A stretch of DNA of 64,000 bases from Tateyamaria omphalii (GCF_019802125.1 NZ_JAHVHT010000001.1:310001-374000), one strand, 5' to 3'; shown: positions 8,272 to 17,022, counted from the stretch's first letter. Numbers and translations: made by a program. The notes: a model not told the origin generated them from the sequence alone.

Positions 8272-9141
8272 ATGAAGTTCGAGGTGGATTGGGTCGACGC
8301 CTTTACCGACCGTGCGTTTGGCGGAAATGGCTGTGCCGTGGTTCATGATGCTGCGGCACTGGATGATCTGACCTGCATGGCTTTCGTGCGCGAGACATCC
8401 CTTGTCGAATGCACCTTCACAGGCCCGTCCGACGTCGCCGACATCCGGGTGCGCTACTTCCTTGCCAGTCGCGAGATCCCGTTTGCCGGTCATCCCACCG
8501 TCGCGACGGTGGCCGCGCTTAGACATCGCGGTTTGATTGCCGATGGTCCTCTGACATTGGATACGGGCGCGGGCATCGTGTCGGTCGAAGTTTCGGGCAC
8601 ATCCGTTCGCATGACCCAAGTGGCGCCGACTTTCGGTGTGCGACCTGATCCGGTGCTCGTCGCGGCGGTTGGTGGGCTGAGGGTGGATGACATCATCCAT
8701 CCGCCGCGCGTCACCTCCACCGGTTTGCCATTCACGATCGCCGTTCTCAGGGACAAGGCGACACTGGACCGCGCCAGCTTCGACATGGACGCCTTTCGCG
8801 CTTACCTGGATGCACTGGGCGTACACGGGACGGATGTGATGGAACCCTTCTGGTGTACACTGGATGGCGCGACCGAGGCCGGGGACACCTTCGCCCGCCT
8901 GCTCATGGCGCCGCCCAGCCCGGCGGAGGATCCATTTACCGGCTCCGCCACCGGTGCGATGGCCGCCTATCTCTGGTCCGAAGGGTTGATCGACACCCCG
9001 ACCTTCGTCGCCGAGCAAGGGCACGGTCTTGGCCGTCCGGGGCAGGCGCGTGTCGAGGTGTTGGGACCGCGCGATGCTATCACCGGTGTGGTGGTCGAGG
9101 GTCAGGCGCACGTGTTGATGAGCGGCACGCTGCACCTATGA
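8272..9141 (+). CDS. PhzF-family isomerase/epimerase
   Basis: A 289-residue protein of the PhzF (diaminopimelate-epimerase-like) fold. N-terminal DAFTDRAFGGNGCAVV, the catalytic-glutamate segment RETSLVECTF, IPFAGHPTVAT, and C-terminal DPFTGSATGAMAAYL are all present. Apart from phenazine PhzF the family mostly lacks known substrates, and no phenazine genes are nearby, so this is a stand-alone member. The 142-base gap upstream (8130-8271) shows no gene. Confidence 0.9.
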   Translation: MKFEVDWVDAFTDRAFGGNGCAVVHDAAALDDLTCMAFVRETSLVECTFTGPSDVADIRVRYFLASREIPFAGHPTVATVAALRHRGLIADGPLTLDTGAGIVSVEVSGTSVRMTQVAPTFGVRPDPVLVAAVGGLRVDDIIHPPRVTSTGLPFTIAVLRDKATLDRASFDMDAFRAYLDALGVHGTDVMEPFWCTLDGATEAGDTFARLLMAPPSPAEDPFTGSATGAMAAYLWSEGLIDTPTFVAEQGHGLGRPGQARVEVLGPRDAITGVVVEGQAHVLMSGTLHL

Positions 9142-9144
9142 AAA

Positions 9145-9168
9145 AAGGCGCACCCGAAGGTGCGCCTT
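9145..9168 (-). terminator. Intrinsic terminator for sat-cysC (also serves phzF)
   Basis: A perfect 10-bp stem (9145-9154 and 9159-9168). Read on the minus strand the loop is a cUUCGg tetraloop followed by six T, an ideal terminator for sat-cysC. It starts 3 bases after the phzF stop on the other strand, so it can act bidirectionally. Confidence 0.85.
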
Positions 9169-9190
9169 ACGATTGGGGTATCTCTCTGGC

Positions 9191-11266
9191 TTATTGTGCC
9201 GCGATCAGACCCATGCTTTCCAGCTTGAGCAGAACCTGGTGGGCGCAGTTGTCCACATCCACATTCTCGGTCTCGACGCTCAGCTCGGGGTTCTCGGGGA
9301 CGTCATAGGGATCGGAGATGCCTGTGAACTCCTTGATCTTGCCCTCGCGCGCCAGTTTGTAGAGACCTTTGCGGTCCCGACGCTCGCATTCCTCAATAGA
9401 GGTGGCGACGTGCACTTCGACAAAGGCACCAAAGGCTTCGATGTCCTCACGTACAGCCCGACGGGTGGTCGAATAGGGCGCGATGGGCGCGCAGATCGCG
9501 ATGCCGCCGTTCTTGGTGATCTCGGACGCAACGTAACCGATGCGGCGGATGTTCAGGTCGCGGTGCTCTTTCGAAAAGCCCAGCTCGGACGACAGGTTCT
9601 TCCGCACGATGTCACCATCCAGCAGCGTCACCGGACGGCCACCCATCTCCATCAGCTTGACCATCAACGCGTTGGCGATGGTGGACTTGCCCGACCCGGA
9701 GAAGCCGGTGAAGAACACGGTAAAGCCCTGCTTGGACCGCGGCGGCTTGGTGCGGCGCAGCTCGGTCACAACCTCGGGGAACGAGAACCACTCGGGGATC
9801 TCAAGACCCTCGGCCAGACGACGGCGCAGCTCGGTGCCCGAGATGTTCAGGATGGTCACGTCATCCTTGTCCGCGATCTCGTCCGCAGGCTCGTACTGGG
9901 CGCGCTCCTGCACATAGACCATGTGCTTAAAGTCGACCATTTCGATGCCCATTTCTTCCTGATGCTCGCGGAACAATTCCTGCGCATCATAGGGGCCGTA
10001 GAAATCCTCACCGGCAGAGTTGCTGCCGGGGCCTGCGTGGTCGCGGCCCACGATGAAGTGGGTGCAGCCGTGGTTCTTGCGGATCAGGCCGTGCCAGACC
10101 GCTTCGCGCGGGCCCGCCATGCGCATGGCCAGGTTCAGCAGCGACATGGAGGTGGTGGCCTGCGGGTACTTGTCCAGAACCGCCTCATAGCAGCGCACGC
10201 GGGTGAAGTGATCGACGTCGCCCGGCTTGGTCATACCGACAACAGGGTGGATCAGCAGGTTGGCTTGCGCTTCACGGGCGGCGCGGAAGGTCAGTTCCTG
10301 GTGCGCGCGGTGCAGCGGGTTGCGGGTCTGGAAGGCCACGACCTTGCGCCAACCCATCTTGCGGAAGTAGCTGCGCAGCTCGTTCGGCGTGTCGCGGCGG
10401 GCGCGGAAATCGTAGTGCACGGGCTGCTGGATGCCGGTCACGGGGCCGCCCAGGTAAATGTCACCGGCGGTGTTGTGCAGGTAGTTCACGGCAGGGTGCG
10501 CGCTGTCATCAGCGCCAAAGACCATCTTGGCTTCGTGCGCTTTGTTCGGCGTGTAGCGGTCGGTCACGGTCATGGTGGCCAGGATTACGCCTTCCTGATC
10601 GCGCAGCGCGATGTCCTGACCAATCTCGAGCCCTTCGGCGAATTTCTCGTTCACGTCCAGCGTGATGGGCATGGGCCACAGCGCGCCGTCGGTTGTGCGC
10701 ATCGTGTCCACAACACTGTTGTAATCGGCTTCGGTCAGGAACCCTTTCAGCGGGTTGAAGCCGCCGTTCATCAACAGCTCAAGGTCACAGATCTGGCGCG
10801 GGGTCAGATCCCAGCTGACCAGCTCGGCAGCTTCCATCTTAAGCTTCTGAGCGCTGTCATACGACACATAGAGCTCAGGGATCGGAGCGAGGTTGTTTTC
10901 CATCAATTTGGTCCTGTGTTTCAGGGGGTTTAACCCGGACGTGGTGCCGGTCAACTCGGCAAAGAGGGCATCATATTCCGCAAATTTGCGGGCGAGGAAC
11001 TGATCGGTGAGCCGGTTCTTTTCGCCGGCCCCCCGGGTTGTGAGCGCATATGAATAGCGTTGCCGCTTGTCCGGCCCGTCCATATCCTGGACACGCACGA
11101 AACCCGCAGCCGTTGCCTGACGCAGAAGTGCGTTCAGACGGCCCAGCGATACACCGATGCCCTGTGCCATCGCCCGCTGAGACGCGCCCGGCGCCTCGTC
11201 GAGCTGGCGGAGAAGACGGAAGAGCTGGTCTTCGGCTTCCGGTTTGGGTTTGGGTGCGGCGGACAT
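9191..11266 (-). CDS. sat-cysC: Bifunctional sulfate adenylyltransferase / adenylylsulfate kinase with in-frame N-terminal winged-helix domain
   Basis: Activates sulfate to APS (Sat) and phosphorylates it to PAPS (CysC). The catalytic part begins at MENNLAPIPELYVS (ATG at 10903, preceded by AGGA) and is 570 residues: Sat motifs QTRNPLHRAH and GRDHAG, then the CysC P-loop GFSGSGKST and DGDIVRKNL. Upstream the frame stays open for 121 codons encoding a MarR-type winged helix (GVSLGRLNALLRQATAAGFV...YSYALTTRGAGEKNRLTDQFLARKFAEYDALFAEL) that resembles the EPS-associated MarR family. No stop separates the two, so the product may be a 691-residue fusion, or translation may also start internally at 10903. 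The distal start (11266) has no clear ribosome-binding site. Confidence 0.85.
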   Translation of the reverse strand: MSAAPKPKPEAEDQLFRLLRQLDEAPGASQRAMAQGIGVSLGRLNALLRQATAAGFVRVQDMDGPDKRQRYSYALTTRGAGEKNRLTDQFLARKFAEYDALFAELTGTTSGLNPLKHRTKLMENNLAPIPELYVSYDSAQKLKMEAAELVSWDLTPRQICDLELLMNGGFNPLKGFLTEADYNSVVDTMRTTDGALWPMPITLDVNEKFAEGLEIGQDIALRDQEGVILATMTVTDRYTPNKAHEAKMVFGADDSAHPAVNYLHNTAGDIYLGGPVTGIQQPVHYDFRARRDTPNELRSYFRKMGWRKVVAFQTRNPLHRAHQELTFRAAREAQANLLIHPVVGMTKPGDVDHFTRVRCYEAVLDKYPQATTSMSLLNLAMRMAGPREAVWHGLIRKNHGCTHFIVGRDHAGPGSNSAGEDFYGPYDAQELFREHQEEMGIEMVDFKHMVYVQERAQYEPADEIADKDDVTILNISGTELRRRLAEGLEIPEWFSFPEVVTELRRTKPPRSKQGFTVFFTGFSGSGKSTIANALMVKLMEMGGRPVTLLDGDIVRKNLSSELGFSKEHRDLNIRRIGYVASEITKNGGIAICAPIAPYSTTRRAVREDIEAFGAFVEVHVATSIEECERRDRKGLYKLAREGKIKEFTGISDPYDVPENPELSVETENVDVDNCAHQVLLKLESMGLIAAQ

Positions 11267-11294
11267 GGTCAGGCGGATACGAGATTCGATTTGC

Positions 11295-11330
11295 GTTCAC
11301 GTGTGAACATATGTCACCAAAAGTATGTTC
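11295..11330. promoter_or_regulatory. Overlapping inverted repeats upstream of the winged-helix/sat-cysC gene
   Basis: GTTCAC-GT-GTGAAC (11295-11308) and GAACATA...TATGTTC (11305-11311 and 11324-11330, 12-base spacer) overlap each other, 29-64 bases upstream of the 11266 start. They are candidate operators, possibly for the winged helix encoded just downstream. Confidence 0.4.
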
Positions 11331-11397
11331 ATGGAAGAACAAACTTTGTCGCAGGCAGGATTCCTCTGATTGTGGTAAACACATCACTACTTGGAGA

Positions 11398-13095
11398 TCA
11401 GGCCGGGGCAGGGGCCTTTGCATCGCGCTGCCGCACATGTGTCAGGTCGCTTAACTCCTGAACCAAAAGGGCGTCCAACGGCGCTTCGCGCCCGCGCAGC
11501 GACAGGGATACCATCGCACTACCTTGCGTTGCCAAACCGGCCGCGTGCAGCGTGTCGATGGACACAAGCGCCTGCACCCCGCGCGCCTTGGTTTCACTTT
11601 CCAGCCGGGACGCGATGTTGACCGTATCGCCGATCAAGGTGCGGGGGGCTTGTCCGGCGGCGCCGATTTCGCCCAGCACGACATTGCCCAGATGCACACC
11701 TATGCCGATGGCGACTGGCGCGCTGCCCTCGCGCGCAAGCCGGGCGTTGAAACTTGCAAGGGCCGCGCCAATGCCTTCAACAGCCGTCAATGCGGCGCGG
11801 GCTGAGGCCGCTGCATTCGGCAGTTCGAACACCGCCATCAGACCATCGCCCATATACTTGTCGACGGTGCCCCCGGCCGCGTTGATCGGCGGCACGATCT
11901 CGTCAAAGAAACGGTTGAGCAGATGAACGACGTCATAGGGCAACTGCCCATCGGTGCGGGCGGTAAACCCGCGCATGTCCAGAAACAGAACGGCAAGCTG
12001 CGCCTCCTTTCCCTGGCTGGCATGGGCCCGGCTGCGCCGGCCGTCGCGATCAAATACGCGGAACACGCGCACGCTGCTGCGCGGGCGCACCTGACAGGCC
12101 AGCCGCGCATTGGGCGGCGCGCCCACGGCGGCAAGGCTGCGGGCCTCGGCCTCGGATGGGGGCGGCAGGTCTTCCAGCCCTTCCTCGATGATGACCCGGC
12201 AGGTGGTGCAGCGCCCCCGGCCGCCGCACAGGGCCGTGTGGGGCACGCCACTGCTTTGCGAGGTCTCGAGGATCGTCTGGCCACGCGGGGCGCGCACGCT
12301 GGGGCCGTCAACATAGTGGATACGAATGGGCCGGGCGATGGCGGCCACGGCGCGGCGCAGCAAAAAGGCGGCGATTGCGACGCCTAGAATGGCTAGGACG
12401 GCTACATTGGCCGCATCTGATGCCGCGGCCAGCTGCGCAAAACCGGCAGCATCAGGAAAATTCCAGGCGGCATGCGCAACGGCCTCGCCCCGGGGATTGG
12501 ACAAAAGCCCGTCAATCGCCCGGGCAAATGTGACAAACCCGAGAAGTGCCAGAACCGGCAGGACAACGCCCAAGCCGATCAGCCAGGGCACGGCCTTGCG
12601 CCACCACGCTGTCAGGCGCAACCACATATGCAGTCCGATACACCCGTGAACCCACGCGATGATCAGAAGCGCGGCCTGCCCCCAGCCGTCACCGGTATCC
12701 CAGATCAGGCGCGTGACATATCCGAACATGGTGTTCACGCCCAGCATCTCATGCGCGCCGCGGGTATAGATCAGGTGATCGATCAGCAGGATCGGAATGG
12801 CCAGCCCCAATAGGACCTGCGCCCACTGCGAAAACGGCATGCGAAACGTCCGCGCCACCACAACCTTGCCCAGCGACAGGATGACATGGGCCGCCATGGC
12901 AAGGCCGATGACGGCCGTCCCGGCATTCGAGCGGATGACGGTCAGCCGCGCCGACTGCACCGCATCATAGGCTGTTGGTGAAATCAGGATCGCCGCCAGG
13001 TTCAGGATGTGCAGCACAAGGTAGATCATCAGGATCAGACCGCTGATGATCCTGACCCGCGTTGCCCAAGAGCCGCGCCATATTGCGTGCGCCAT
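11398..13095 (-). CDS. Membrane class III adenylate/guanylate cyclase with [2Fe-2S] ferredoxin domain
   Basis: A 565-residue protein. Residues 1-250 hold about six membrane segments with histidines inside or next to them (H29, H69, H107, H150, H156), reminiscent of haem-binding cytochrome b anchors. A plant-type ferredoxin domain follows with Cys290, Cys296, Cys299 and Cys334. The cyclase domain starts near 365: metal aspartates in FLDMRGFT (Asp373) and KYMGDG (Asp417), base-recognition lysine Lys413, and DTVNIASRLES. It probably makes cAMP at the membrane in response to redox state. The start at MAHAIWRGSW is chosen over an upstream codon that adds a basic tail. About 131 bases separate it from sat-cysC. 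Confidence 0.88.
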   Translation of the reverse strand: MAHAIWRGSWATRVRIISGLILMIYLVLHILNLAAILISPTAYDAVQSARLTVIRSNAGTAVIGLAMAAHVILSLGKVVVARTFRMPFSQWAQVLLGLAIPILLIDHLIYTRGAHEMLGVNTMFGYVTRLIWDTGDGWGQAALLIIAWVHGCIGLHMWLRLTAWWRKAVPWLIGLGVVLPVLALLGFVTFARAIDGLLSNPRGEAVAHAAWNFPDAAGFAQLAAASDAANVAVLAILGVAIAAFLLRRAVAAIARPIRIHYVDGPSVRAPRGQTILETSQSSGVPHTALCGGRGRCTTCRVIIEEGLEDLPPPSEAEARSLAAVGAPPNARLACQVRPRSSVRVFRVFDRDGRRSRAHASQGKEAQLAVLFLDMRGFTARTDGQLPYDVVHLLNRFFDEIVPPINAAGGTVDKYMGDGLMAVFELPNAAASARAALTAVEGIGAALASFNARLAREGSAPVAIGIGVHLGNVVLGEIGAAGQAPRTLIGDTVNIASRLESETKARGVQALVSIDTLHAAGLATQGSAMVSLSLRGREAPLDALLVQELSDLTHVRQRDAKAPAPA

Positions 13096-13228
13096 GCCTG
13101 TCCTACCCCGCTCGCGTTTCACGCAGGGTGGCGGGACGGGCGCGTGTGGTCAAGCGGGGGGAAGGGGGCCAGCCCCCGTCGCTTGCGCGACACCCCCGGG
13201 ATTTTTCCAAACCAGAGAAGACCTGGAC

Positions 13229-14224
13229 CTATTCCGCTACAGCGCCGTAGCCGAGTGGTTCGGAGACGTCCTTGCCTGCGTCGAGGTCGTGTTCCGCGAG
13301 GAACCGTTCAGCTTCGAGTGCCGCTTGGCAGCCCATGCCCGCCGATGTGATCGCCTGCCGGTATTGCCAGTCGGTGATATCACCCGCCGCAAAGACGCCC
13401 GGGATCGAGGTTTCGGTGCTGTCGGGCTTGGTCACGACGTAGCCGCCCATATGGGTTTCCAGCGTATCCTTGACCAATTCGTTCGCGGGCGCGTGGCCGA
13501 TGGCGACAAAGACACCCTTGGCCGGAATGTCCGTGATCTCGCCCGTTTTGACGTTTTTCACTTTCACGCCTTCGACGCCCAGCGGGCTGTCGGTGCCGTA
13601 GACTTCTTCCAGTTGGTTGAACCACAGCGGTTCGATCTTGGGGTTCTTGAACAGCCGGTCCTGCAGGATCTTCTCCGCGCGCAACTCGTCACGACGGTGG
13701 ATGAGCGTAACCTTGGAAGCGAAGTTGGTCAGAAACAGCGCCTCTTCCACGGCCGTGTTGCCACCACCGATCACCACGATTTCCTGCCCGCGGTAGAAGA
13801 ACCCGTCGCAGGTCGCACAGGCCGAGACACCGAAGCCCTTGAACTTCTCTTCACTTGGAAGACCAAGCCACTTGGCCCGTGCGCCGGTGGCAAGGATGAC
13901 CGCGTCGGCCACGTACTCCGTGCCGCTGTCGGATTGGGCTACGAAGGGGCGCTTGGACCAGTCGACGGAGGTGATGATATCGCCGATGATTTCGGTGCCC
14001 ATCGCCTTGGCGTGCTCCTGCATCCGGATCATCAGGTCCGGGCCTTGCACTTCGGTGTCGCCGGGCCAGTTCTCGACTTCCGTTGTGGTGGTCAGCTGGC
14101 CGCCGGGCTCGATACCCTGCACAAGGATGGGGTTCAGCATTGCGCGGCTGGCATAGACGCCCGCAGTGTAACCCGCAGGGCCGGAGCCGATGATCAGAAC
14201 TTTGGTGCGCTTCGTCTCAGCCAT
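13229..14224 (-). CDS. trxB: Thioredoxin-disulfide reductase
   Basis: A 331-residue FAD/NADPH flavoprotein that reduces thioredoxin. The FAD dinucleotide motif GSGPAG is at residues 13-18, the redox-active Cys-Ala-Thr-Cys at 136-139, the NADPH motif GGGNTA follows, and the FAD-binding [11 protein letters not shown] lies near the C-terminus. The start at MAETKRTKV follows GGGGGT; earlier in-frame codons are not conserved. Divergent from an Lrp-family regulator 190 bases away. The 133-base stretch between its stop and the cyclase start is a GC-rich palindromic spacer (GGGGGCC/GGCCCCC-type with an internal GTCGC-loop-GCGAC) with no gene. Confidence 0.97.
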   Translation of the reverse strand: MAETKRTKVLIIGSGPAGYTAGVYASRAMLNPILVQGIEPGGQLTTTTEVENWPGDTEVQGPDLMIRMQEHAKAMGTEIIGDIITSVDWSKRPFVAQSDSGTEYVADAVILATGARAKWLGLPSEEKFKGFGVSACATCDGFFYRGQEIVVIGGGNTAVEEALFLTNFASKVTLIHRRDELRAEKILQDRLFKNPKIEPLWFNQLEEVYGTDSPLGVEGVKVKNVKTGEITDIPAKGVFVAIGHAPANELVKDTLETHMGGYVVTKPDSTETSIPGVFAAGDITDWQYRQAITSAGMGCQAALEAERFLAEHDLDAGKDVSEPLGYGAVAE

Positions 14225-14413
14225 TTTCGACCCCCGTCTGGTGTATGAAAGCCCATCCGATATAGACGGGTGCGCAGGCGGTTTGAAGCAGTGATTTGGG
14301 CAACCGGGTTGCACGCTGCGCATGGGTATGATTTCGGAATGTTGCGTGCCTGTGAAACTTTATTGCGCGTCCCTGCGAGGCTGTTATAACAACTGCAAAT
14401 TCAGGGGGCGCTG

Positions 14414-14914
14414 ATGGCAAGCACGCGACTAGATCCGATTGATCGTAAGATTCTGGCAGAACTCCAGGCGGACGGTCGCATGACCAATGTCGAGCTGGCC
14501 AAGCGGGTCGGAATCTCCGCCCCGCCCTGTTTGCGCCGGGTGCGGACGCTTGAGGAAAGCGGCTACATCCGCGGCTATCACGCCGATGTGGACAGTCACG
14601 AGCTGGGCTTCGAGGTGCAGGTGTTCGCCAATGTCGGCCTCGCCAGCCAGGCGGAGGCGGACCTGAGCGCCTTTGAGGACAAGTGCCGGGCCTGGCCGCT
14701 TGTACGTGAGTGCCACATGTTGAACGGCGAGGTGGACTTCATCCTCAAATGCGTGGCGCCTGATCTGTCCAGCTTCCAAAGCTTCCTGACGGGCGAATTG
14801 CTGACCACGCCGAACGTGGCGTCGGTCAAGACATCGCTCGTGATCCGGCAGGCCAAGGATGCTCCCGGCGTGCCGTTTGACGTGTTGGAAGAGCGGCTGG
14901 CGAAGTCGGCCTAG
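14414..14914 (+). CDS. Lrp/AsnC-family transcriptional regulator
   Basis: A 166-residue regulator. The N-terminal helix-turn-helix (LDPIDRKILAELQADGR, VELAKRVGISAPPCLRRV) is followed by the RAM/AsnC ligand domain (EVQVFANVGL...VRECHMLNGEVDFILKC). These proteins sense amino acids and act as octamers. It is divergent from trxB and convergent with a Hint protein, so its target is not evident; self-regulation plus remote targets is usual. Confidence 0.93.
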   Translation: MASTRLDPIDRKILAELQADGRMTNVELAKRVGISAPPCLRRVRTLEESGYIRGYHADVDSHELGFEVQVFANVGLASQAEADLSAFEDKCRAWPLVRECHMLNGEVDFILKCVAPDLSSFQSFLTGELLTTPNVASVKTSLVIRQAKDAPGVPFDVLEERLAKSA

Positions 14915-14924
14915 GCCCCTATCA

Positions 14925-15671
14925 CTAAGCCACAGTATCCGGCTCCGGCGCGCGCGGGTGCGCAAGCGGACCGAAATCGGTGATATGGGCAATGTGCGGA
15001 AACATCGACAGGAACAGGTCGCGCTGGGCGTGGGTCACCTGACGGATCGCCTGTAGACCGGGGTGGAAGGTTTCAACCTCAATACCGCCGACATCCACCG
15101 CCGCATGGCGGCTCAGGCAGATGTGGAACAGACGGATCGGGGTTGGTGGCACAACCTCGATCACATTCACACCATCGACGAATTCAGCTGCGGGCGTCAG
15201 GACCTGCACGCCGCCTGTCGCGCCGCGCAGATGCGGCGGGGTCTGCAAGAGCCGCGCTCCCGGGCCGACGGTGATGAACGACTCGGGTCTATTCAGGCCG
15301 AAACTGTCCGCCATCACGCGGATCAAGGGCATGCGGCGGCCGGTGTCGGAGGGCACGAAACTCGATGACCCGATCCACATCACCTGTGCCGGAGCGCCTG
15401 CCGACGTGTTCAACCAGTCACCGGGCTGCAGGTCCTCGATCGCGACCATACCGTCGGGGCTCGACAGCACAACACCGCGCGCAAAGGCGGAAAAGGCGGC
15501 TTCGAACAACGGCAGGGCAGGGGCCTTGAAAGTCGCGATGCTGCGTGTGCCGTCGGCGCGGAGGGCGGCGACTTCGTATGTGCGGAGAGCGGGGATATTT
15601 GGCCGTGCCATTGGGGTCGAATTTCGGTCGTAAGGTGCGCGGGGCATGCGCAAAGCGGCTGGGGACGTCAT
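14925..15671 (-). CDS. Hint (hedgehog/intein) domain protein
   Basis: A 248-residue protein. Residues 45-200 resemble the Hint fold often found in roseobacters: GVVLSSPDGMVAIEDLQPGDWL, then AQVMWIGSS, PLIRVMADSFG and a late FHICLSRHAAVDVGGIEVETFHPG. The nucleophilic cysteine normally opening an autoprocessing Hint domain is absent (ARGVVLSS), so self-splicing or cleavage is not expected; many stand-alone roseobacter Hint proteins look the same and have no assigned function. The start is set by GAGGT 8 bases upstream of ATG 15671. Convergent with the Lrp gene. Confidence 0.75.
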   Translation of the reverse strand: MTSPAALRMPRAPYDRNSTPMARPNIPALRTYEVAALRADGTRSIATFKAPALPLFEAAFSAFARGVVLSSPDGMVAIEDLQPGDWLNTSAGAPAQVMWIGSSSFVPSDTGRRMPLIRVMADSFGLNRPESFITVGPGARLLQTPPHLRGATGGVQVLTPAAEFVDGVNVIEVVPPTPIRLFHICLSRHAAVDVGGIEVETFHPGLQAIRQVTHAQRDLFLSMFPHIAHITDFGPLAHPRAPEPDTVA

Positions 15672-15814
15672 CAATGTAACCTCGTCATACTGGTCACATC
15701 TGTGTCGGCCCCCACCGACGACGACAGACGGAACATGTCCATGTGTCAAGTTAATGGACAATAATTCCCAAAATTGCCGCAAATTGTCAAAGTATCGGGG
15801 ACATAAACCATAAA

Positions 15815-15835
15815 GGGCGCACCAATGGTGCGCCC
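15815..15835 (-). terminator. Terminator-like hairpin downstream of the 46-residue gene
   Basis: A perfect 9-bp stem (GGGCGCACC at 15815-15823, complement at 15827-15835) with a 3-nt loop, followed on the minus strand by TTTA. It lies 54 bases past the stop of the small basic gene. Confidence 0.5.
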
Positions 15836-15889
15836 AAGGCCCTATTGTTCAGAAACATACGGACCAGTTTGCCTTAATTTGATTCGGCG

Positions 15890-16030
15890 TCACGCGCTCT
15901 TGCGCATCTCCACGGCAGCCTTCCGGCGCGAGATGAACATGGCGCGGCGTTTGCCACGGGCCCAGGGCATCTGCGGCACGTCCTGTTTGGCGGTGTCGGT
16001 GACGGATTTGATGAAGCGTGCGTTTGTCAT
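15890..16030 (-). CDS. Small basic protein, 46 residues
   Basis: ATG at 16030 with AGAGGA 7-10 bases upstream opens a 46-codon frame starting MTNARFIKSVTDTAKQ. It has 12 Lys/Arg residues, a central QMPWARGKRRAMF segment, and ends RKAAVEMRKSA. I recall similar short proteins in other roseobacters (MT-x-x-RFIKS near the start, MPW-R-x-RR in the middle), but no function is known. The charge suggests RNA, ribosome or nucleoid binding. It is followed by a terminator-like hairpin. The 236 bases upstream (16031-16266) carry no other gene. Confidence 0.7.
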   Translation of the reverse strand: MTNARFIKSVTDTAKQDVPQMPWARGKRRAMFISRRKAAVEMRKSA

Positions 16031-16266
16031 TGTCTGTCCTCTGCTCAATTGCTTGGGTCTGATCGCCCGTTAAAGAAGAGAATGACGTGGCTTTGGGGCA
16101 GGTTTTGGGCCGATGCCGGCAAATCTCAAAAAAGTTGCTGACCTTGTGTGCGCAATTGTGGCGCGGCACCTCGCCCTTGTTTTTGGGGCGATTTTCTACC
16201 CCATTGGTTCCGGACTGGAAACAATGGGGCCAAGCTACGGCGCGTGGTGCCCAAATTGCGCCCCAA

Positions 16267-17022
16267 TCACAAAACGATTGCCGATATCAATCGCCCGTAA
16301 TCGGGGTCCTTTTGATGTACGGACCGGCGGTAGGAGTAAAAGCGGTCAGGGTCAAAATAAGTGCAGTGCCGCATCCACTCGGCGGACGCGATGCCTGCAC
16401 TGCGCAACCGCTCCAATCCATAGCCGGGTAGATCGAAGTGCATCCTGTCCCCGTCGCCACCTGCGAAAAAACGGGTGTTTTCGGGGTCTTCATCGAGAAA
16501 TATGTCGAAGAACTCCGGTCCCACCTCGTAAGCGCGCTGGCTGATGGTCGGCCCGATCACTGCATGAATGCGCGCGCGGTCCGCGCCCAGGTCGATCATC
16601 GCGTCAATGGTTGCTTCAAGCACGCCTGCCTGCGCGCCCTTCCAACCAGCGTGGGCTGCGCCGATGATCCTTGCTTCGGTATCTGCAAACAAAACAGGCT
16701 GGCAGTCTGCAGTCAGAATGGTCAGGACGACGCCAGGCGTCGCGGTAACAATGCCGTCGGCGCTCGGCTTCGGGTCAGGCGGCGCGGTGACCGAAATGGC
16801 ATCGCCCGAATGCACTTGGTTCACACCTGCCAGCATGTCCGATCCCACACCCAAGGCATCCGCAACGCGGGCACGGTTGATGGCAACGATTTCGGTCTGG
16901 TCGGAACTGCCAGTGCCACAGTTCAGGCCTGCAAAAATGCCTGATGACGCGCCGCCCTTTCGCGTGAAAAAGCCGTGCCTGATCGGAGCAAGGCTATCGG
17001 CAGTCAGGATTTCCAGTGTCAT
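16267..17022 (-). CDS. pgeF: Peptidoglycan editing factor PgeF (laccase-domain polyphenol oxidase family)
   Basis: A 251-residue cytoplasmic protein of the YfiH/DUF152 family. Metal-site residues lie in VNQVHSGD, TADCQPVLF and AHAGWKG. PgeF removes mis-incorporated residues from peptidoglycan precursors; older annotation calls it multicopper polyphenol oxidase. Its start overlaps the upstream methyltransferase stop by 4 bases (ATGA), making it the third gene of the lgt operon. Confidence 0.93.
   Translation of the reverse strand: MTLEILTADSLAPIRHGFFTRKGGASSGIFAGLNCGTGSSDQTEIVAINRARVADALGVGSDMLAGVNQVHSGDAISVTAPPDPKPSADGIVTATPGVVLTILTADCQPVLFADTEARIIGAAHAGWKGAQAGVLEATIDAMIDLGADRARIHAVIGPTISQRAYEVGPEFFDIFLDEDPENTRFFAGGDGDRMHFDLPGYGLERLRSAGIASAEWMRHCTYFDPDRFYSYRRSVHQKDPDYGRLISAIVL

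Noticed and set aside
9173-10933. A 586-codon plus-strand frame antisense to sat-cysC
   Set aside because: Mirror of a high-GC gene; the sat and cysC motifs on the minus strand are intact and this product has no known features.
13096-13228. GC-rich palindromic stretch with GATTTTT on the plus strand, considered as a terminator for trxB
   Set aside because: The T tract is on the wrong strand for trxB and no plus-strand gene ends there. It is noted only as a palindromic spacer.
13046-14248. A 400-codon plus-strand frame antisense to trxB
   Set aside because: Shadow of trxB, whose CATC and FAD motifs are intact on the other strand.
16267-17022. Naming the laccase-domain protein a multicopper oxidase
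   Set aside because: The family lacks the classical copper centres of laccases; PgeF/YfiH is the better assignment.
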